Part shown: one piece after another, positions 36,218 to 44,744 of the stretch
Numbering within the stretch: the first letter of the stretch is position 1
Layout: every line of letters begins with the position of its first letter
Assembly: GCF_003977755.1 (NCBI RefSeq)
Contig: NZ_RQWN01000001.1
Span: 186,001-250,000 of the forward strand
Source: Haloterrigena salifodinae
Lineage (GTDB): Archaea > Halobacteriota > Halobacteria > Halobacteriales > Natrialbaceae
Reading direction: 5' to 3'
DNA: 64,000 nt
The notes under the pieces: model-generated
Databases searched by the model: none
The model's input: only the letters and a program-made list of their open reading frames with translations
What the model was told of the DNA's origin: nothing
Made by a program: the position numbers and the translations under genes

Positions 36218-36819
36218 CAGCATCCGGTCGTCTTCGAATCGACCGGTCGACGATGTCGACGGACACTCGCCCTCGAGCCGAGGGGAGACCCCGCCGACGG
36301 CCGCTCATTCCTGCGTCGTGCGGTATCGTCGTCGGCCGCGTTTGGCGGAATTCGATCGATCTGGCCCATCACGAACGCGACGAGCGGCGGGTCCGTCGAC
36401 CGCGACCGGCGGAGTGTGGACGCTCGAGGCGACGGTCGACGCCGGGGACGCTCATCGAAATTCATGCTCTTAACCCAGGTCCGGAATGCGTAAATGTGCT
36501 AGGTTTATATTATCGAATCCGAAACGAGGTCAATGATGCACCGATGTCGACAGCGACGACGGGACTGCGGCGCCGCGGGCGCCCGGTCCGGTCGCGGCGG
36601 TGACCCGACGACTGACTCGAGCACGAGGCACGCGGACGTTCTCGCGCTCGAGGACGCCGTCGACGAAAGCGTCGCCGCGGCCGTCGGGATTCGACCACGG
36701 CCCGGCGGTCACCGCCGCCGACTGCTGTCGGGATCCGATTCGTACAGACTGTTCACCGAGAGCGAACGTCCGGTCGTCGTTTTCTCGCGACCGGGTTCGC
36801 AGGAGACCTAGATTCAACG
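36218..36819. other. 602-base spacer between the two trkA-trkH modules
   Basis: An AT-rich promoter-like stretch, GGTTTATATTATCG, at 36502-36515 has the strongest TATA box of this region and sits about 310 bases before the second trkA. Short open frames (for instance 36533-36811) are Arg-rich, basic and lack family features, so I do not call a gene. From 36745 on the sequence is similar to the leader of trkA copy 1. Nothing else, such as a transposon end or tRNA, is visible. Confidence 0.5.
36502..36515 (+). promoter_or_regulatory. TATA-like promoter candidate for trkA copy 2
   Basis: GGTTTATATTATCG, within a short AT-rich window in otherwise GC-rich sequence. If used, the transcript for trkA copy 2 would carry a leader near 290 bases, which is unusually long in haloarchaea and could hold regulatory structure. 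Confidence 0.35.
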
Positions 36820-37491
36820 ATGTATATTGTCATTATCGGCGCCGGAAGTATCGGTTCGAACCTGATCGATCTCGCGGTCCGCGACGGCAACGACGTCGTC
36901 GTCATCGAGACCGACGAACAGCGAGCGAACGACGTGGCTTCGACGTACGACTGTCTCGTACTCAACGACGACGCGACCAACCACGACACGCTCCGAGACG
37001 CGGACATCGACCGGGCGGACGCGGTCATCTCGACGACCGACGTCGACGCGGTCAACATCATGGTGATGTTGCTCGCCCAGGAACACGACGTCCCGAACCT
37101 CGTCAGCGTCGTCCACGACCCCGAAAACCTGCCCGTCTTCGAGAAGATCGGCGTCAACTTAATCGAGAACCCCCAGCGGCTGATCGCCGACTACCTCTAT
37201 CACTCCGTGCGGTATCCGGGCGTCACCGACTTCATCGACCTCGACGATCACACCGAACTCGTCGAACTCACCGTCACCGAGAATGCCCCGATGGCCGGCC
37301 AACCGCTCTCCTCGGCGAAGGAAGCCGGCGCGCTCCCCGAGGGCTGTCTCGTCGTCGCCCTCCAGCGCGACGGCGACATTCGCGCGCCTCGCGGCGGGAC
37401 GACCGTCCGCGCCGGCGATCACGTGACCGTCTTCACCGACGACGCCGCCTTGGATGACGCCGTCCGGGCGTTTACCGGCGAGCAGCCATGA
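36820..37491 (+). CDS. trkA: TrkA-type potassium channel RCK subunit (copy 2)
   Basis: 223 residues with RCK_N and RCK_C domains as in copy 1. Rossmann GAGSIG and Glu30 are unchanged. Among residues 1-130 only Ala50 to Asp and Ile75 to Val differ from copy 1. The RCK_C region (ELTVTENAPMAGQPLSSAKEAGALPEG, RDGDIRAPRGGTTVRAGDHVTVF) carries about nineteen changes, several at likely ligand-facing loops. The trkH partner starts with a four-base overlap. Confidence 0.95.
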   Translation: MYIVIIGAGSIGSNLIDLAVRDGNDVVVIETDEQRANDVASTYDCLVLNDDATNHDTLRDADIDRADAVISTTDVDAVNIMVMLLAQEHDVPNLVSVVHDPENLPVFEKIGVNLIENPQRLIADYLYHSVRYPGVTDFIDLDDHTELVELTVTENAPMAGQPLSSAKEAGALPEGCLVVALQRDGDIRAPRGGTTVRAGDHVTVFTDDAALDDAVRAFTGEQP

Positions 37492-39035
37492 AGGCCCGCT
37501 ACCCGGTAATCGGGCGGGACGTCGGCCGGATCCTTCAGGTGGTCTCCCTGATGCTGCTGGTCTCGATCCCGATCGCCGCCATCCACCGCGAGTTCTACGC
37601 GATCCCCGCGTTCCTCCTCTCGGCGGTCGTGATGGCCGGGCTCGGAGTTGCGCTCGCTCGCCGATACCGCGGCGCGGCCGACCCCGGAAAGCTCGAGGCG
37701 ATGATCACCGCGGCCGGTTCCTGGGCAGCGGTCGGCATCCTCGGCGGGCTCCCGTTCCTGCTGATCGCGTGGACAATCGCGATCGATCCGTACCCCGCGT
37801 GGGCGAACACGCCGCCGCTGGACAACACGACGGACATCTTCCTGAACCCGCTCGACGCGGTGTTCGAGAGCATGAGCGGCTTCACCGGGACGGGGCTGAC
37901 CGTCGCCGCGGTCGAGGAGAAGTTACCGCGGTCGTTACACTGGTGGCGCTCCTTTACCGAGTGGATCGGCGGCGTGGGCGTCATCGTACTGACGGTCGCC
38001 ATCCTCGCGCGGCCGGGCAGCGGCTCGCTGACGCTCTACCAGAGCGAGGCCCGATCGGAGAAGATCCACCCGAGCATCGTCAATACGGTCACGGAAATCT
38101 GGAAGATCTACCTCGGGCTGACGCTCGGCTCGATCGCGCTGTTCCTCCTCGTCGGCATGCCGGCCTGGGACGCGATCAACCACGCGATGACGGGGATCGC
38201 CACCGGCGGGTTCTCCGTCCACGCCGACTCGATCGGCCACTACGGCAGCCCCCTCATCGAGTATGCAGTCGTCCCGGTGATGGTCGCGGGCAGCATCGCG
38301 TTCCCGATCCACTACCTGATTTTCAAGGGCGAACTCGAGAACTTCTACACGGATGTCCAGACGCGCTGGGTCTTCCTCTGGTTCGGGATCGGTTCGCTGG
38401 CCCTGACCGCGATCCTCTGGGCCAACGGACAGTACGAGACGTTCGAGGAGACGTTCCGGATCTCGCTGTTCCAGTTCGTCTCCGCGACGTCGAACACCGG
38501 TTTCGGTACGGCGACGGTCGGCGAGGGCACGGAATCGGTCTGGTCGGCCGGAGCGACGTTCGTGACGTGTCTGGGAATGCTGACCGGCGCCGCGGCGGGG
38601 TCGACGGTCAGCGGTCTCAAACTCGTCCGCGTCATCACGCTCGTCAAGGGGACGGTCTGGCAGATCGGTTCGGTCTTCCAGCCGGACAGCGCGATTCGTC
38701 AATTCCGGATCGGCAAACGGAGTCTCAGCGAGGACCAGTTCCAGCGGGAGTACACCGAAGCGGCGGTCGTCTTCCTGCTCTGGATCACGTTCCTCGCCGT
38801 CGGCGTGACCGTCCTCCTGCGGACGCTCTCGCCGGCTCATCCCGTCGAGTACGTCATCTTCGACGTGATGAGCGCCCAGAGCAACGTCGGGCTCGACTCG
38901 GGGATTACCGGACCGGGAATGCCCGACACCGCGAAGGCGATGTTGATAATTAACATGTGGGTCGGCCGCCTCGAGATCATCCCCGTCGCCGTGTTGCTGA
39001 GCGCGGTCTTCCGACGGATCGGCCTCTACCGCTGA
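37488..39035 (+). CDS. trkH: TrkH/KtrB-type potassium pore (copy 3)
   Basis: 515 residues. Filter segments SGFTGTGLTVAA, IATGGFSVHADS, SATSNTGFGTATVG and AQSNVGLDSGIT all keep the glycine. Differences from copy 2 include Ser to Gly beside the first filter and Ala to Thr in the third. These could tune permeation slightly but do not predict a different ion. Operon with trkA copy 2. Ends two bases before the converging double-length TrkA gene. Confidence 0.95.
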   Translation: MKARYPVIGRDVGRILQVVSLMLLVSIPIAAIHREFYAIPAFLLSAVVMAGLGVALARRYRGAADPGKLEAMITAAGSWAAVGILGGLPFLLIAWTIAIDPYPAWANTPPLDNTTDIFLNPLDAVFESMSGFTGTGLTVAAVEEKLPRSLHWWRSFTEWIGGVGVIVLTVAILARPGSGSLTLYQSEARSEKIHPSIVNTVTEIWKIYLGLTLGSIALFLLVGMPAWDAINHAMTGIATGGFSVHADSIGHYGSPLIEYAVVPVMVAGSIAFPIHYLIFKGELENFYTDVQTRWVFLWFGIGSLALTAILWANGQYETFEETFRISLFQFVSATSNTGFGTATVGEGTESVWSAGATFVTCLGMLTGAAAGSTVSGLKLVRVITLVKGTVWQIGSVFQPDSAIRQFRIGKRSLSEDQFQREYTEAAVVFLLWITFLAVGVTVLLRTLSPAHPVEYVIFDVMSAQSNVGLDSGITGPGMPDTAKAMLIINMWVGRLEIIPVAVLLSAVFRRIGLYR

Positions 39036-39036
39036 C

Positions 39037-40371
39037 TCACAGCGCGGCCGACACTTCGCTGAGGGCGGTCGCGTCGACGAACAACACGACGTGGTCGCCG
39101 GCGCGGGGAACCGTCGTCCCGCGGGGCGTGACGAGGTCGCCGCCGCGAGAGATCGCGCCGATGACGACGCAGTCGGGGAGCCCCTCCATCGACTTCGCGA
39201 TCTCCCGGCCCGCCAGGGCACTGTCGTCGTCGAGTTCGACCTCGATGACCTCGGCGCGGTCGTGTTCTAACATCGCGATCTTCTCGGTCTGATCCGTCCG
39301 CGTAAAGCGGACGATCTCCTCGGCGGTCTCCTCTCGAGGGTTGATCGCGACGTCGATCCCAACGGCCTCGAAGAGGTCGGTGTACTCGGTGTTCTCGATG
39401 ATCGCGACGGTCCGGTCGACGCCGACCCGCTGGGCCAGCAGCGAGACGAGCAGGTTCTTCTCGTCGCTGTCGAGGGCGGCGACCACGATGTCGGCCTCGT
39501 CGACGTGCTCGCGGGTGAGGAAGTCGGTGTCGGTCGCGTCGCTTTGCATGACGAACGTGTCCGGCAGCGCCTCGGCCATCTCGCGGGCGCGCTCCTGGTC
39601 CCGCTCGATTAGCCGCGGCTCGAAGCCGTGGGCCTCGAACTCCCGGGCGGCCTGGAACCCGATCTCGCTGCCGCCGACGATGACCACGTCGTCGGTGCTC
39701 GAGGTCGTGTCCGGAACCATCGCCATGGCGAACTCCTTGACGGAATTGGGGCTCCCGATGACGACGATCCGGTCGCCGGCACGGAACTCGGTGTCACCGC
39801 GGGCGACGATCAGTTGCTCCTCCCGAAAGACGGCGGCGAACGTCATCGAGTCGTACCGGTCGGCTTCCTCGACGCGCTTGCCGACCAGCGGGCTCTCCGG
39901 GCCGATCTCGAACTCGGCCATCCTGACGAGGCCACCGGCGAACGTTTCGACGTCCTGGGCCCGCGGGAAACCGGAGATCCTGAAGATCGTCTGGGCGACC
40001 AGCAGATCCGTACAGACCATGAAATCCACACCGAAGGCGCCCCGGGACCCCTCCCAGGTGTTCAACAGCGTCCGGCGTCGGACGCGCGCGATGGTGAACG
40101 TCTCGCTGGCGGTCTTGGCGGTGCCACAGACGACGATGTTGGTCTCGTCGCTGTCGGTACAGGCGACGACCAGATCCGCCCGCTCGAGGCCAGCGTCCCG
40201 GAGTGTCTCGAGTTCCGTCCCGTCGCCCTGAACCGAGAGCACGTCGTACGTGTACGTGATCTCGTCGGCGAGCGCGGGATCGCGTTCGACAACCGCGACG
40301 TCGTGGGTATCCGCTAAGTTCGCGGCGATCATCTGGCCGACCTGTCCCGCGCCAACGATCAGTACATACAT
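39037..40371 (-). CDS. trkA: Double-length TrkA (two RCK units)
   Basis: 444 residues from the ATG at 40371. Two consecutive RCK units: GAGQVGQMIAANLADTHDVAVVERDP (residues 7-32) with a C domain around 140-215, then VIVGGSEIGFQAAREFEAHGFEPRLIERD (about 230-258) with a C domain in the last 80 residues. This is the classic TrkA arrangement for a TrkH partner such as copy 1 and contrasts with the short TrkA proteins beside it. The first RCK_N has GAGQVG and an acidic ribose-binding Glu; the second has the degenerate GGSEIG. Confidence 0.95.
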   Translation of the reverse strand: MYVLIVGAGQVGQMIAANLADTHDVAVVERDPALADEITYTYDVLSVQGDGTELETLRDAGLERADLVVACTDSDETNIVVCGTAKTASETFTIARVRRRTLLNTWEGSRGAFGVDFMVCTDLLVAQTIFRISGFPRAQDVETFAGGLVRMAEFEIGPESPLVGKRVEEADRYDSMTFAAVFREEQLIVARGDTEFRAGDRIVVIGSPNSVKEFAMAMVPDTTSSTDDVVIVGGSEIGFQAAREFEAHGFEPRLIERDQERAREMAEALPDTFVMQSDATDTDFLTREHVDEADIVVAALDSDEKNLLVSLLAQRVGVDRTVAIIENTEYTDLFEAVGIDVAINPREETAEEIVRFTRTDQTEKIAMLEHDRAEVIEVELDDDSALAGREIAKSMEGLPDCVVIGAISRGGDLVTPRGTTVPRAGDHVVLFVDATALSEVSAAL

Positions 40372-40593
40372 GGCTGGGACCTCCGTCGCTTGTACATCTT
40401 TCCCGGACGTTTTGGGGGCGGACCGATAGGCGTTTCGACGATCGGTCACCGCTCTAGAACGTCGCCAGCGCGGTCGAAAGCCTCCGCTCGAGGGATCGCG
40501 ACGCGCCGTCTCCGCTCGCGTATTGCTCAGGCGCGCGTGCCAGCCGGCATCGTTCGAGAACGCATATACGACCGCGGCCTCCAAGGGAGAGAC

Positions 40594-41481
40594 ATGACTG
40601 ACAGTACCGGAGCGGACGACGGCTGGTTCGGGGCTCTCGCATCCGACGGTCCCGAGGCGGCCGCGACGGCAGTTCGCGAGGGGTCCGCTGACGATCCCCA
40701 CGACTGGCCCGCGCTCGCGGTCGAGGCGGGGGTCGTCGACGACGAGGAGGAGTACTACGACGCCCTGCGGGCCGCGACGACGGCGGCGACGAGGGCAGCG
40801 GTGACCGAGCGCGAGGCGGCCGACGACCGCCAGCTCGTCCACGCGGTGCGGGCGATGGACGACTGCACGCGGACCGCGAACGAGCTCGCCGAACGGCTGG
40901 CCGAGTGGGCGGGGACCGTCGACCCCGACGCCGGCACGGGCGTCGACTACGCCCGCGAACTGGCGAGTCGAGACGAAACGCCCGACGCCGCGCCGGACGC
41001 GCTCGTCTCGCTGGCCGAGCGCGTCGCCGGTCTCGCCGACGAGGCCGACGAACTGCGCGAGTACGTCGAGCGGACGGCGCCGACGGTGGCGCCCAACCTC
41101 GCCGCGATGGCCGGCCCCGTCCTCGCGGCGCGGCTGCTCTCGCTGGCCGGCGGCCTCGAGAGTCTGGCCAAGAAACCCAGCGGCACGGTTCAGGTGCTGG
41201 GCGCCGAGGACGCGCTCTTCGCCCACCTGCGCGGGCACGCGCCCTCGCCCAAACACGGGATCATCTACACGCACGACGCGGTCCGGGGCACCCACCCCGA
41301 CGAGCGCGGCTCGGCGGCCCGCGCGGTGGCCGGGAAACTCGCCATCGCCGCCCGCGTCGACCACTACTCGGGCGAGTTGAAGCCCGAACTCGAGGCCGAA
41401 CTCGAGGAGCGTATCGAGACGATTCAGGCGCGGACGGACGACGGCGCTGGCGACGAAAACGGAGGTTCCGACGATGAGTGA
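40594..41481 (+). CDS. nop5: Nop5/Nop56-type box C/D ribonucleoprotein core protein
   Basis: 295 residues. The C-terminal Nop domain is recognisable: APTVAPNLAAMAGPVLAARLLSLAGGLESLAKKPSGTVQVLGAEDALFAHLRGHAPSPKHGIIYTH, where GAEDALFAHL and PKHGIIYTH are signatures. The N-terminal part has the acidic coiled-coil region. With fibrillarin and L7Ae it forms the archaeal box C/D complex that guides 2'-O-methylation of rRNA and tRNA. The fibrillarin gene overlaps its end by eight bases, as usual in archaea. Confidence 0.95.
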   Translation: MTDSTGADDGWFGALASDGPEAAATAVREGSADDPHDWPALAVEAGVVDDEEEYYDALRAATTAATRAAVTEREAADDRQLVHAVRAMDDCTRTANELAERLAEWAGTVDPDAGTGVDYARELASRDETPDAAPDALVSLAERVAGLADEADELREYVERTAPTVAPNLAAMAGPVLAARLLSLAGGLESLAKKPSGTVQVLGAEDALFAHLRGHAPSPKHGIIYTHDAVRGTHPDERGSAARAVAGKLAIAARVDHYSGELKPELEAELEERIETIQARTDDGAGDENGGSDDE

Positions 41482-42109
41482 ACAGCTTCCGGACGGCGTC
41501 GAGCGCCGCGCGTTCGACGGGAGCGAGCGACTCGCGACGCGGGGAGAGCCGGTCTACGGCGAACCGACCGAGGGCGAGTGGCGCGCGTGGAACCCGAACC
41601 GCTCGAAGCTCGGGGCGATGCTCGAGTTGGGGATGGACACCAGCCTCGATGGCGGCGAGACGGTCCTCTATCTGGGCGCAGCCAGCGGAACGACCGTGAG
41701 TCACGTCGCGGACTTCGCTGGCCCGACCTACGCCGTCGAGTTCGCCGCGCGACCGGCGAGGGATCTGCTCGAGGCGGCGGAGAGCCGACCGCGGCTCTTC
41801 CCGCTACTCAAGGACGCCCGAAAGCCCGAGACGTACGCCCACGTCGTCGAGTCGGACGTCGACGTGCTCGTTCAGGACGTCGCGACCCGAGGGCAGGCGC
41901 GGGTGGCCCTCGAGAACCGGCGCTTCCTGGCCGACGACGGGCGATTGTTGCTGGCCGTGAAGGCCAGAAGCGAGGACGTCACGCGCGATCCCGACGACGT
42001 CTTCGCGGACGTGCGCGAGGAGCTCGAGGAAGGATACGAGATCGTGGAGACCGAACGGCTCGAGGACTATCACACGGACCATCTCGGGGTCGTCGCGCGA
42101 CCGCGATGA
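41474..42109 (+). CDS. flpA: Fibrillarin-like rRNA/tRNA 2'-O-methyltransferase
   Basis: 211 residues. SAM-binding motif VLYLGAASGTTVSHVADFAG (about 56-75), TYAVEFAARPARDLLEAAESR, then DVLVQDVATRGQARVALENRRFL and LLLAVKARSEDVT with the catalytic Lys. It is the methyltransferase of the box C/D complex and overlaps nop5 by eight bases. Confidence 0.97.
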   Translation: MSEQLPDGVERRAFDGSERLATRGEPVYGEPTEGEWRAWNPNRSKLGAMLELGMDTSLDGGETVLYLGAASGTTVSHVADFAGPTYAVEFAARPARDLLEAAESRPRLFPLLKDARKPETYAHVVESDVDVLVQDVATRGQARVALENRRFLADDGRLLLAVKARSEDVTRDPDDVFADVREELEEGYEIVETERLEDYHTDHLGVVARPR

Positions 42110-42242
42110 GAGTCGTCCCGGCTGTGATCGGAGCAACTCGCAATGTGAAGCGACCGTCCGATCGGCTGAACCGCTATCGCGTCCGCTCACCACGCCAGTA
42201 GAGAACGAAAGCGAACGAGGAGTAGCGATCCCCTCGTCTCGT

Positions 42243-42761
42243 TCACTCGGACGTCTCGTTCATCTCGTCCTCGAGCGTGATCAGTGCGTCATCGATCACC
42301 GGCTCCTCGTCACTTGTGTAGGGATCGTCGGCCTCGGGGAACTCGTACGTCTCGTTGCCGTTAGTGTCCTGATGGGCCATCGCGATCAACACCTGGCTCT
42401 CCTCGAGGGATTCGTTGAGTTCGACGGTCACGTTCTCGTGCTCGCCAGGGTCAAGGTAGGTGGAATTACCCAGGACGTCTCCGGGTGCGTACTCCGCGGA
42501 CAGATTCGTAACGGTCTCGTTCCCGTCGTCGGGTGCGGCTGCGTGAATGACGGCGAAGCCGCCCTCGGGCAGCGTCGTGTTGTTGACCACGACTGCCGTC
42601 CCGTTCGACGTCTGGTTCTCGAACGTCACCGTGGCCGTTTCGTTCTCCGTCTCGTTCTCTTGGATCGTGCCGGCGTCGGTCGCGACGACCGCGAGGCTCG
42701 CCCCCGAGAGGAGGACGAGCGCCGCGACGACTGCGACGCCGATCGTTCTCGTACGTGGCAT
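42243..42761 (-). CDS. Secreted haloarchaeal protein with DUF7282-like domain
   Basis: About 172 residues from the ATG at 42761 (ATG at 42770 adds three). An N-terminal hydrophobic signal (TIGVAVVAALVLLSGASLAVVAT) precedes an exported part rich in Asn-x-Ser/Thr sites (NETENETATVTFENQTSNGTAVVVNNTT), suited to N-glycosylation. One compact beta domain follows: TLPEGGFAVIHAAAPDDGNETVTNLSAEYAPGD, LDPGEHENVTVELNESLEESQVLIAMAHQDTNGNETYEFPEADDPYTSD. This matches what I recall of the DUF7282 group. Cell-surface role unknown. Confidence 0.7.
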   Translation of the reverse strand: MPRTRTIGVAVVAALVLLSGASLAVVATDAGTIQENETENETATVTFENQTSNGTAVVVNNTTLPEGGFAVIHAAAPDDGNETVTNLSAEYAPGDVLGNSTYLDPGEHENVTVELNESLEESQVLIAMAHQDTNGNETYEFPEADDPYTSDEEPVIDDALITLEDEMNETSE

Positions 42762-42770
42762 CGGAACCAT

Positions 42771-43071
42771 CGATGGCACCGTCACAATTCGACAAAAACC
42801 GGACGTTTCGTTCGAGCGTTTCGGGAGTAGAAACAGCCGGATTCGACGGACGGACCGATCAGGGTAAGAGCGCTATTCCGCCCGTTAGTCTCGCAATCAA
42901 TAGCGTAACCTCGGGTTCTGCTTCGAGTCAGGGGCGCCTTGCGGATGTCGCCGACTCCATAGTAGCGTTCGCGACGGTACCACGTCCTCGACCAGCGTGC
43001 TCCGGCTAGGGCGGCGAACGGAGGTGTCCTCGATAACAAATATAAGATCCTTCGTGGTACGCAGTCGTGGT
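42771..43071. other. 301-base intergenic region between divergent genes
   Basis: Separates the secreted protein (minus) and the acyl-CoA ligase (plus). Near 43040 there is an AT-rich box (ACAAATATAAGATCC, 43037-43051), about 27 bases before the ATG at 43072, the expected place for the ligase promoter. On the other side a T5 run (minus-strand TTTTTGTCG) lies close to the secreted-protein start. No gene seen. Confidence 0.5.
43038..43048 (+). promoter_or_regulatory. TATA-like box of the acyl-CoA ligase gene
   Basis: CAAATATAAGA is centred about 29 bases before the ATG at 43072, the normal spacing for a nearly leaderless haloarchaeal transcript. It supports that start over the open frame beginning at 42997. 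Confidence 0.55.
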
Positions 43072-44664
43072 ATGTCAGAACACCCCACAATCGGCGACAC
43101 CCTCGAGCAGACGGTCGAGCGCTATCCCGAGCGGGACGCGATCGTCTATCCGCGGAAGGATCAGCGGTGGACCTACGCCGAGTTCAACGAGCGCGTCGAC
43201 CGGCTGGCGAACGCGATGCGCGACCTCGGGATCGAGAAGGGCGACAGGGTCGCAACGGTCCTGTACAACGGGTCCGAGATGGCACTTACCGTCTACGCGT
43301 GCGCGAAGCTCGGCGCCGTCTTCACCCCGCTGAACTTCCGCCTGCCGGCGGGCGAGATCGAGTACATCGTCAACGACGCCGAAGCCGAGATAGTCCTGTT
43401 CGAGTCCGAGACGCGGGAGGCGGTCGAGGGAGCGCGGCCGAGCCTCGAAACCGTCGACGACTACGTGTTCATCGACGACGACCGCGACGATCCGCCGGCG
43501 TACGCGCGGGGATTCTACGACCTCCTCGAGTCGGGGGCCGCCGACCCGCCCGCAGTGGCCGTCGAGGAGGACGACGTCTACGCCTTCATCTACACTTCAG
43601 GGACCACGGGGCGGCCGAAGGGCGTCGTCCACGAGCACCGCAGCATGGTCGAACACGATCTACTGTGTATCGCGGAACTGGACCTCACCCGCGACGACGT
43701 CGGGCTGTCGGTGATGCCGCTGTACCACTGCGCCGAGCTCCACTGTAGCCTGTTCGCGCGGGTCCACCGCGGCGCGGCGAACGTCATCCACCACGAGTTC
43801 GACCCGGAGGCGGCCCTCGAGGCGATCGAAGACCACCGCGTCACGGTCCTGTTCGCGGCGCCGACCGCGTGGAACGCGCTGTCGCTGACCGCCGCCGAGG
43901 CCGACGTCGACGTCTCGTCGCTCCGGATCGGCCTCTACGGCGCGGCGCCGATGCCCGAACGGGTACTCGAGAACTGCATGGACCACCTCTGCGAGGCGTA
44001 CGTCCAGGCCTACGGGATGACCGAGCTCGGGCCGGCGGCGGTCTTCCAGCCGCCGGAGGACCAGATTCCGAAGCAGGGGTCGGCCGGCCTGCCCGCGCTC
44101 AACCACCGCGTCCGCGTGGTCGAACCTGACGCCGATCCGGACGCCGAAGTCGACGAGGGCGAGATCGGCGAGATCCTGCTTTCGAGTCCGTGTACGATGC
44201 GCGAGTACTGGAACCGACCCGAGGCGACCGCTGAATCCCTGCGCGAGGCCGACGGGACGACGTGGTACTACACCGGCGATCTGGGCTACCGCGACGGCGA
44301 CGGCTACCCCTTCGTCGTCGACCGGAAGGACGACATGATCGTCTCGGGCGGTGAAAACGTCTACCCGGCCGAGGTCGAGGACGTGCTGTTCGATCACGAC
44401 GCCGTCGAGGAGGCGGCCGTCGTCGGCGAACCCGACGAGGAGTGGGGCGAACGGGTCGTCGCGTACGTCGTCGCCGGCGGCGTCGACGCGGCCGGCCTCA
44501 ACGAGTTCGTCCTCGAGAGCGATCGGCTCGCGGACTTCAAGCGCCCGCGGACGTACTACTTCGTCGACGAACTGCCCAAGAACCCCAGTGGCAAGATCCA
44601 GAAGTTCAAACTGCGGGAGGACGAGACCGACGTCGACCCCGAGGCCGAGCACGTCGCGTCCTGA
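43072..44664 (+). CDS. AMP-forming acyl-CoA ligase
   Basis: 530 residues. ANL-superfamily signatures: phosphate loop YTSGTTGRPKG (174-184), YGMTELGPAAVF (near 320), WYYTGDLGYRDGDGYPFVVDRKDDMIVSGGENVYPAEVED (near 400) and the catalytic Lys in PKNPSGKIQKFKL near the end. Activates a carboxylic acid to its CoA thioester with ATP. Chain length cannot be told, but the convergent short-chain fatty acid transporters just beyond suggest an acid taken up by them. The start is chosen from the family opening and the TATA box. Confidence 0.93.
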   Translation: MSEHPTIGDTLEQTVERYPERDAIVYPRKDQRWTYAEFNERVDRLANAMRDLGIEKGDRVATVLYNGSEMALTVYACAKLGAVFTPLNFRLPAGEIEYIVNDAEAEIVLFESETREAVEGARPSLETVDDYVFIDDDRDDPPAYARGFYDLLESGAADPPAVAVEEDDVYAFIYTSGTTGRPKGVVHEHRSMVEHDLLCIAELDLTRDDVGLSVMPLYHCAELHCSLFARVHRGAANVIHHEFDPEAALEAIEDHRVTVLFAAPTAWNALSLTAAEADVDVSSLRIGLYGAAPMPERVLENCMDHLCEAYVQAYGMTELGPAAVFQPPEDQIPKQGSAGLPALNHRVRVVEPDADPDAEVDEGEIGEILLSSPCTMREYWNRPEATAESLREADGTTWYYTGDLGYRDGDGYPFVVDRKDDMIVSGGENVYPAEVEDVLFDHDAVEEAAVVGEPDEEWGERVVAYVVAGGVDAAGLNEFVLESDRLADFKRPRTYYFVDELPKNPSGKIQKFKLREDETDVDPEAEHVAS

Positions 44665-44744
44665 TCGGCGTTCGACGGCGCGCTCGAGGCGATGTTCCAA
44701 ACGAAGTCGAGACGGACCGCCTGATCCGCGGTCCGTCTCGGGGA

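Larger units (their letters stand above)
36745..39035 (+). repeat. Tandem duplication of a trkA-trkH module, second copy
   Basis: Partner of 33923-36217. Gene order, lengths and the ATGA overlap are the same. DNA identity is very high in the first 400 bases of trkA (about fifteen differences by eye) and much lower in the last 270 bases. Confidence 0.9.

Noticed and set aside
36533-36811. Open frame after the TTTATATTA box, ending eight bases before the second trkA
   Set aside because: Its position is tempting, but the product is Arg-rich and basic, lacks family features, and is unlike the acidic proteins of this organism. Kept as an intergenic region.
39037-41364. A 775-codon frame joining the double TrkA to upstream sequence
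   Set aside because: The TrkA family start is the ATG at 40371; the upstream part is antisense to nop5 and shows no domain.
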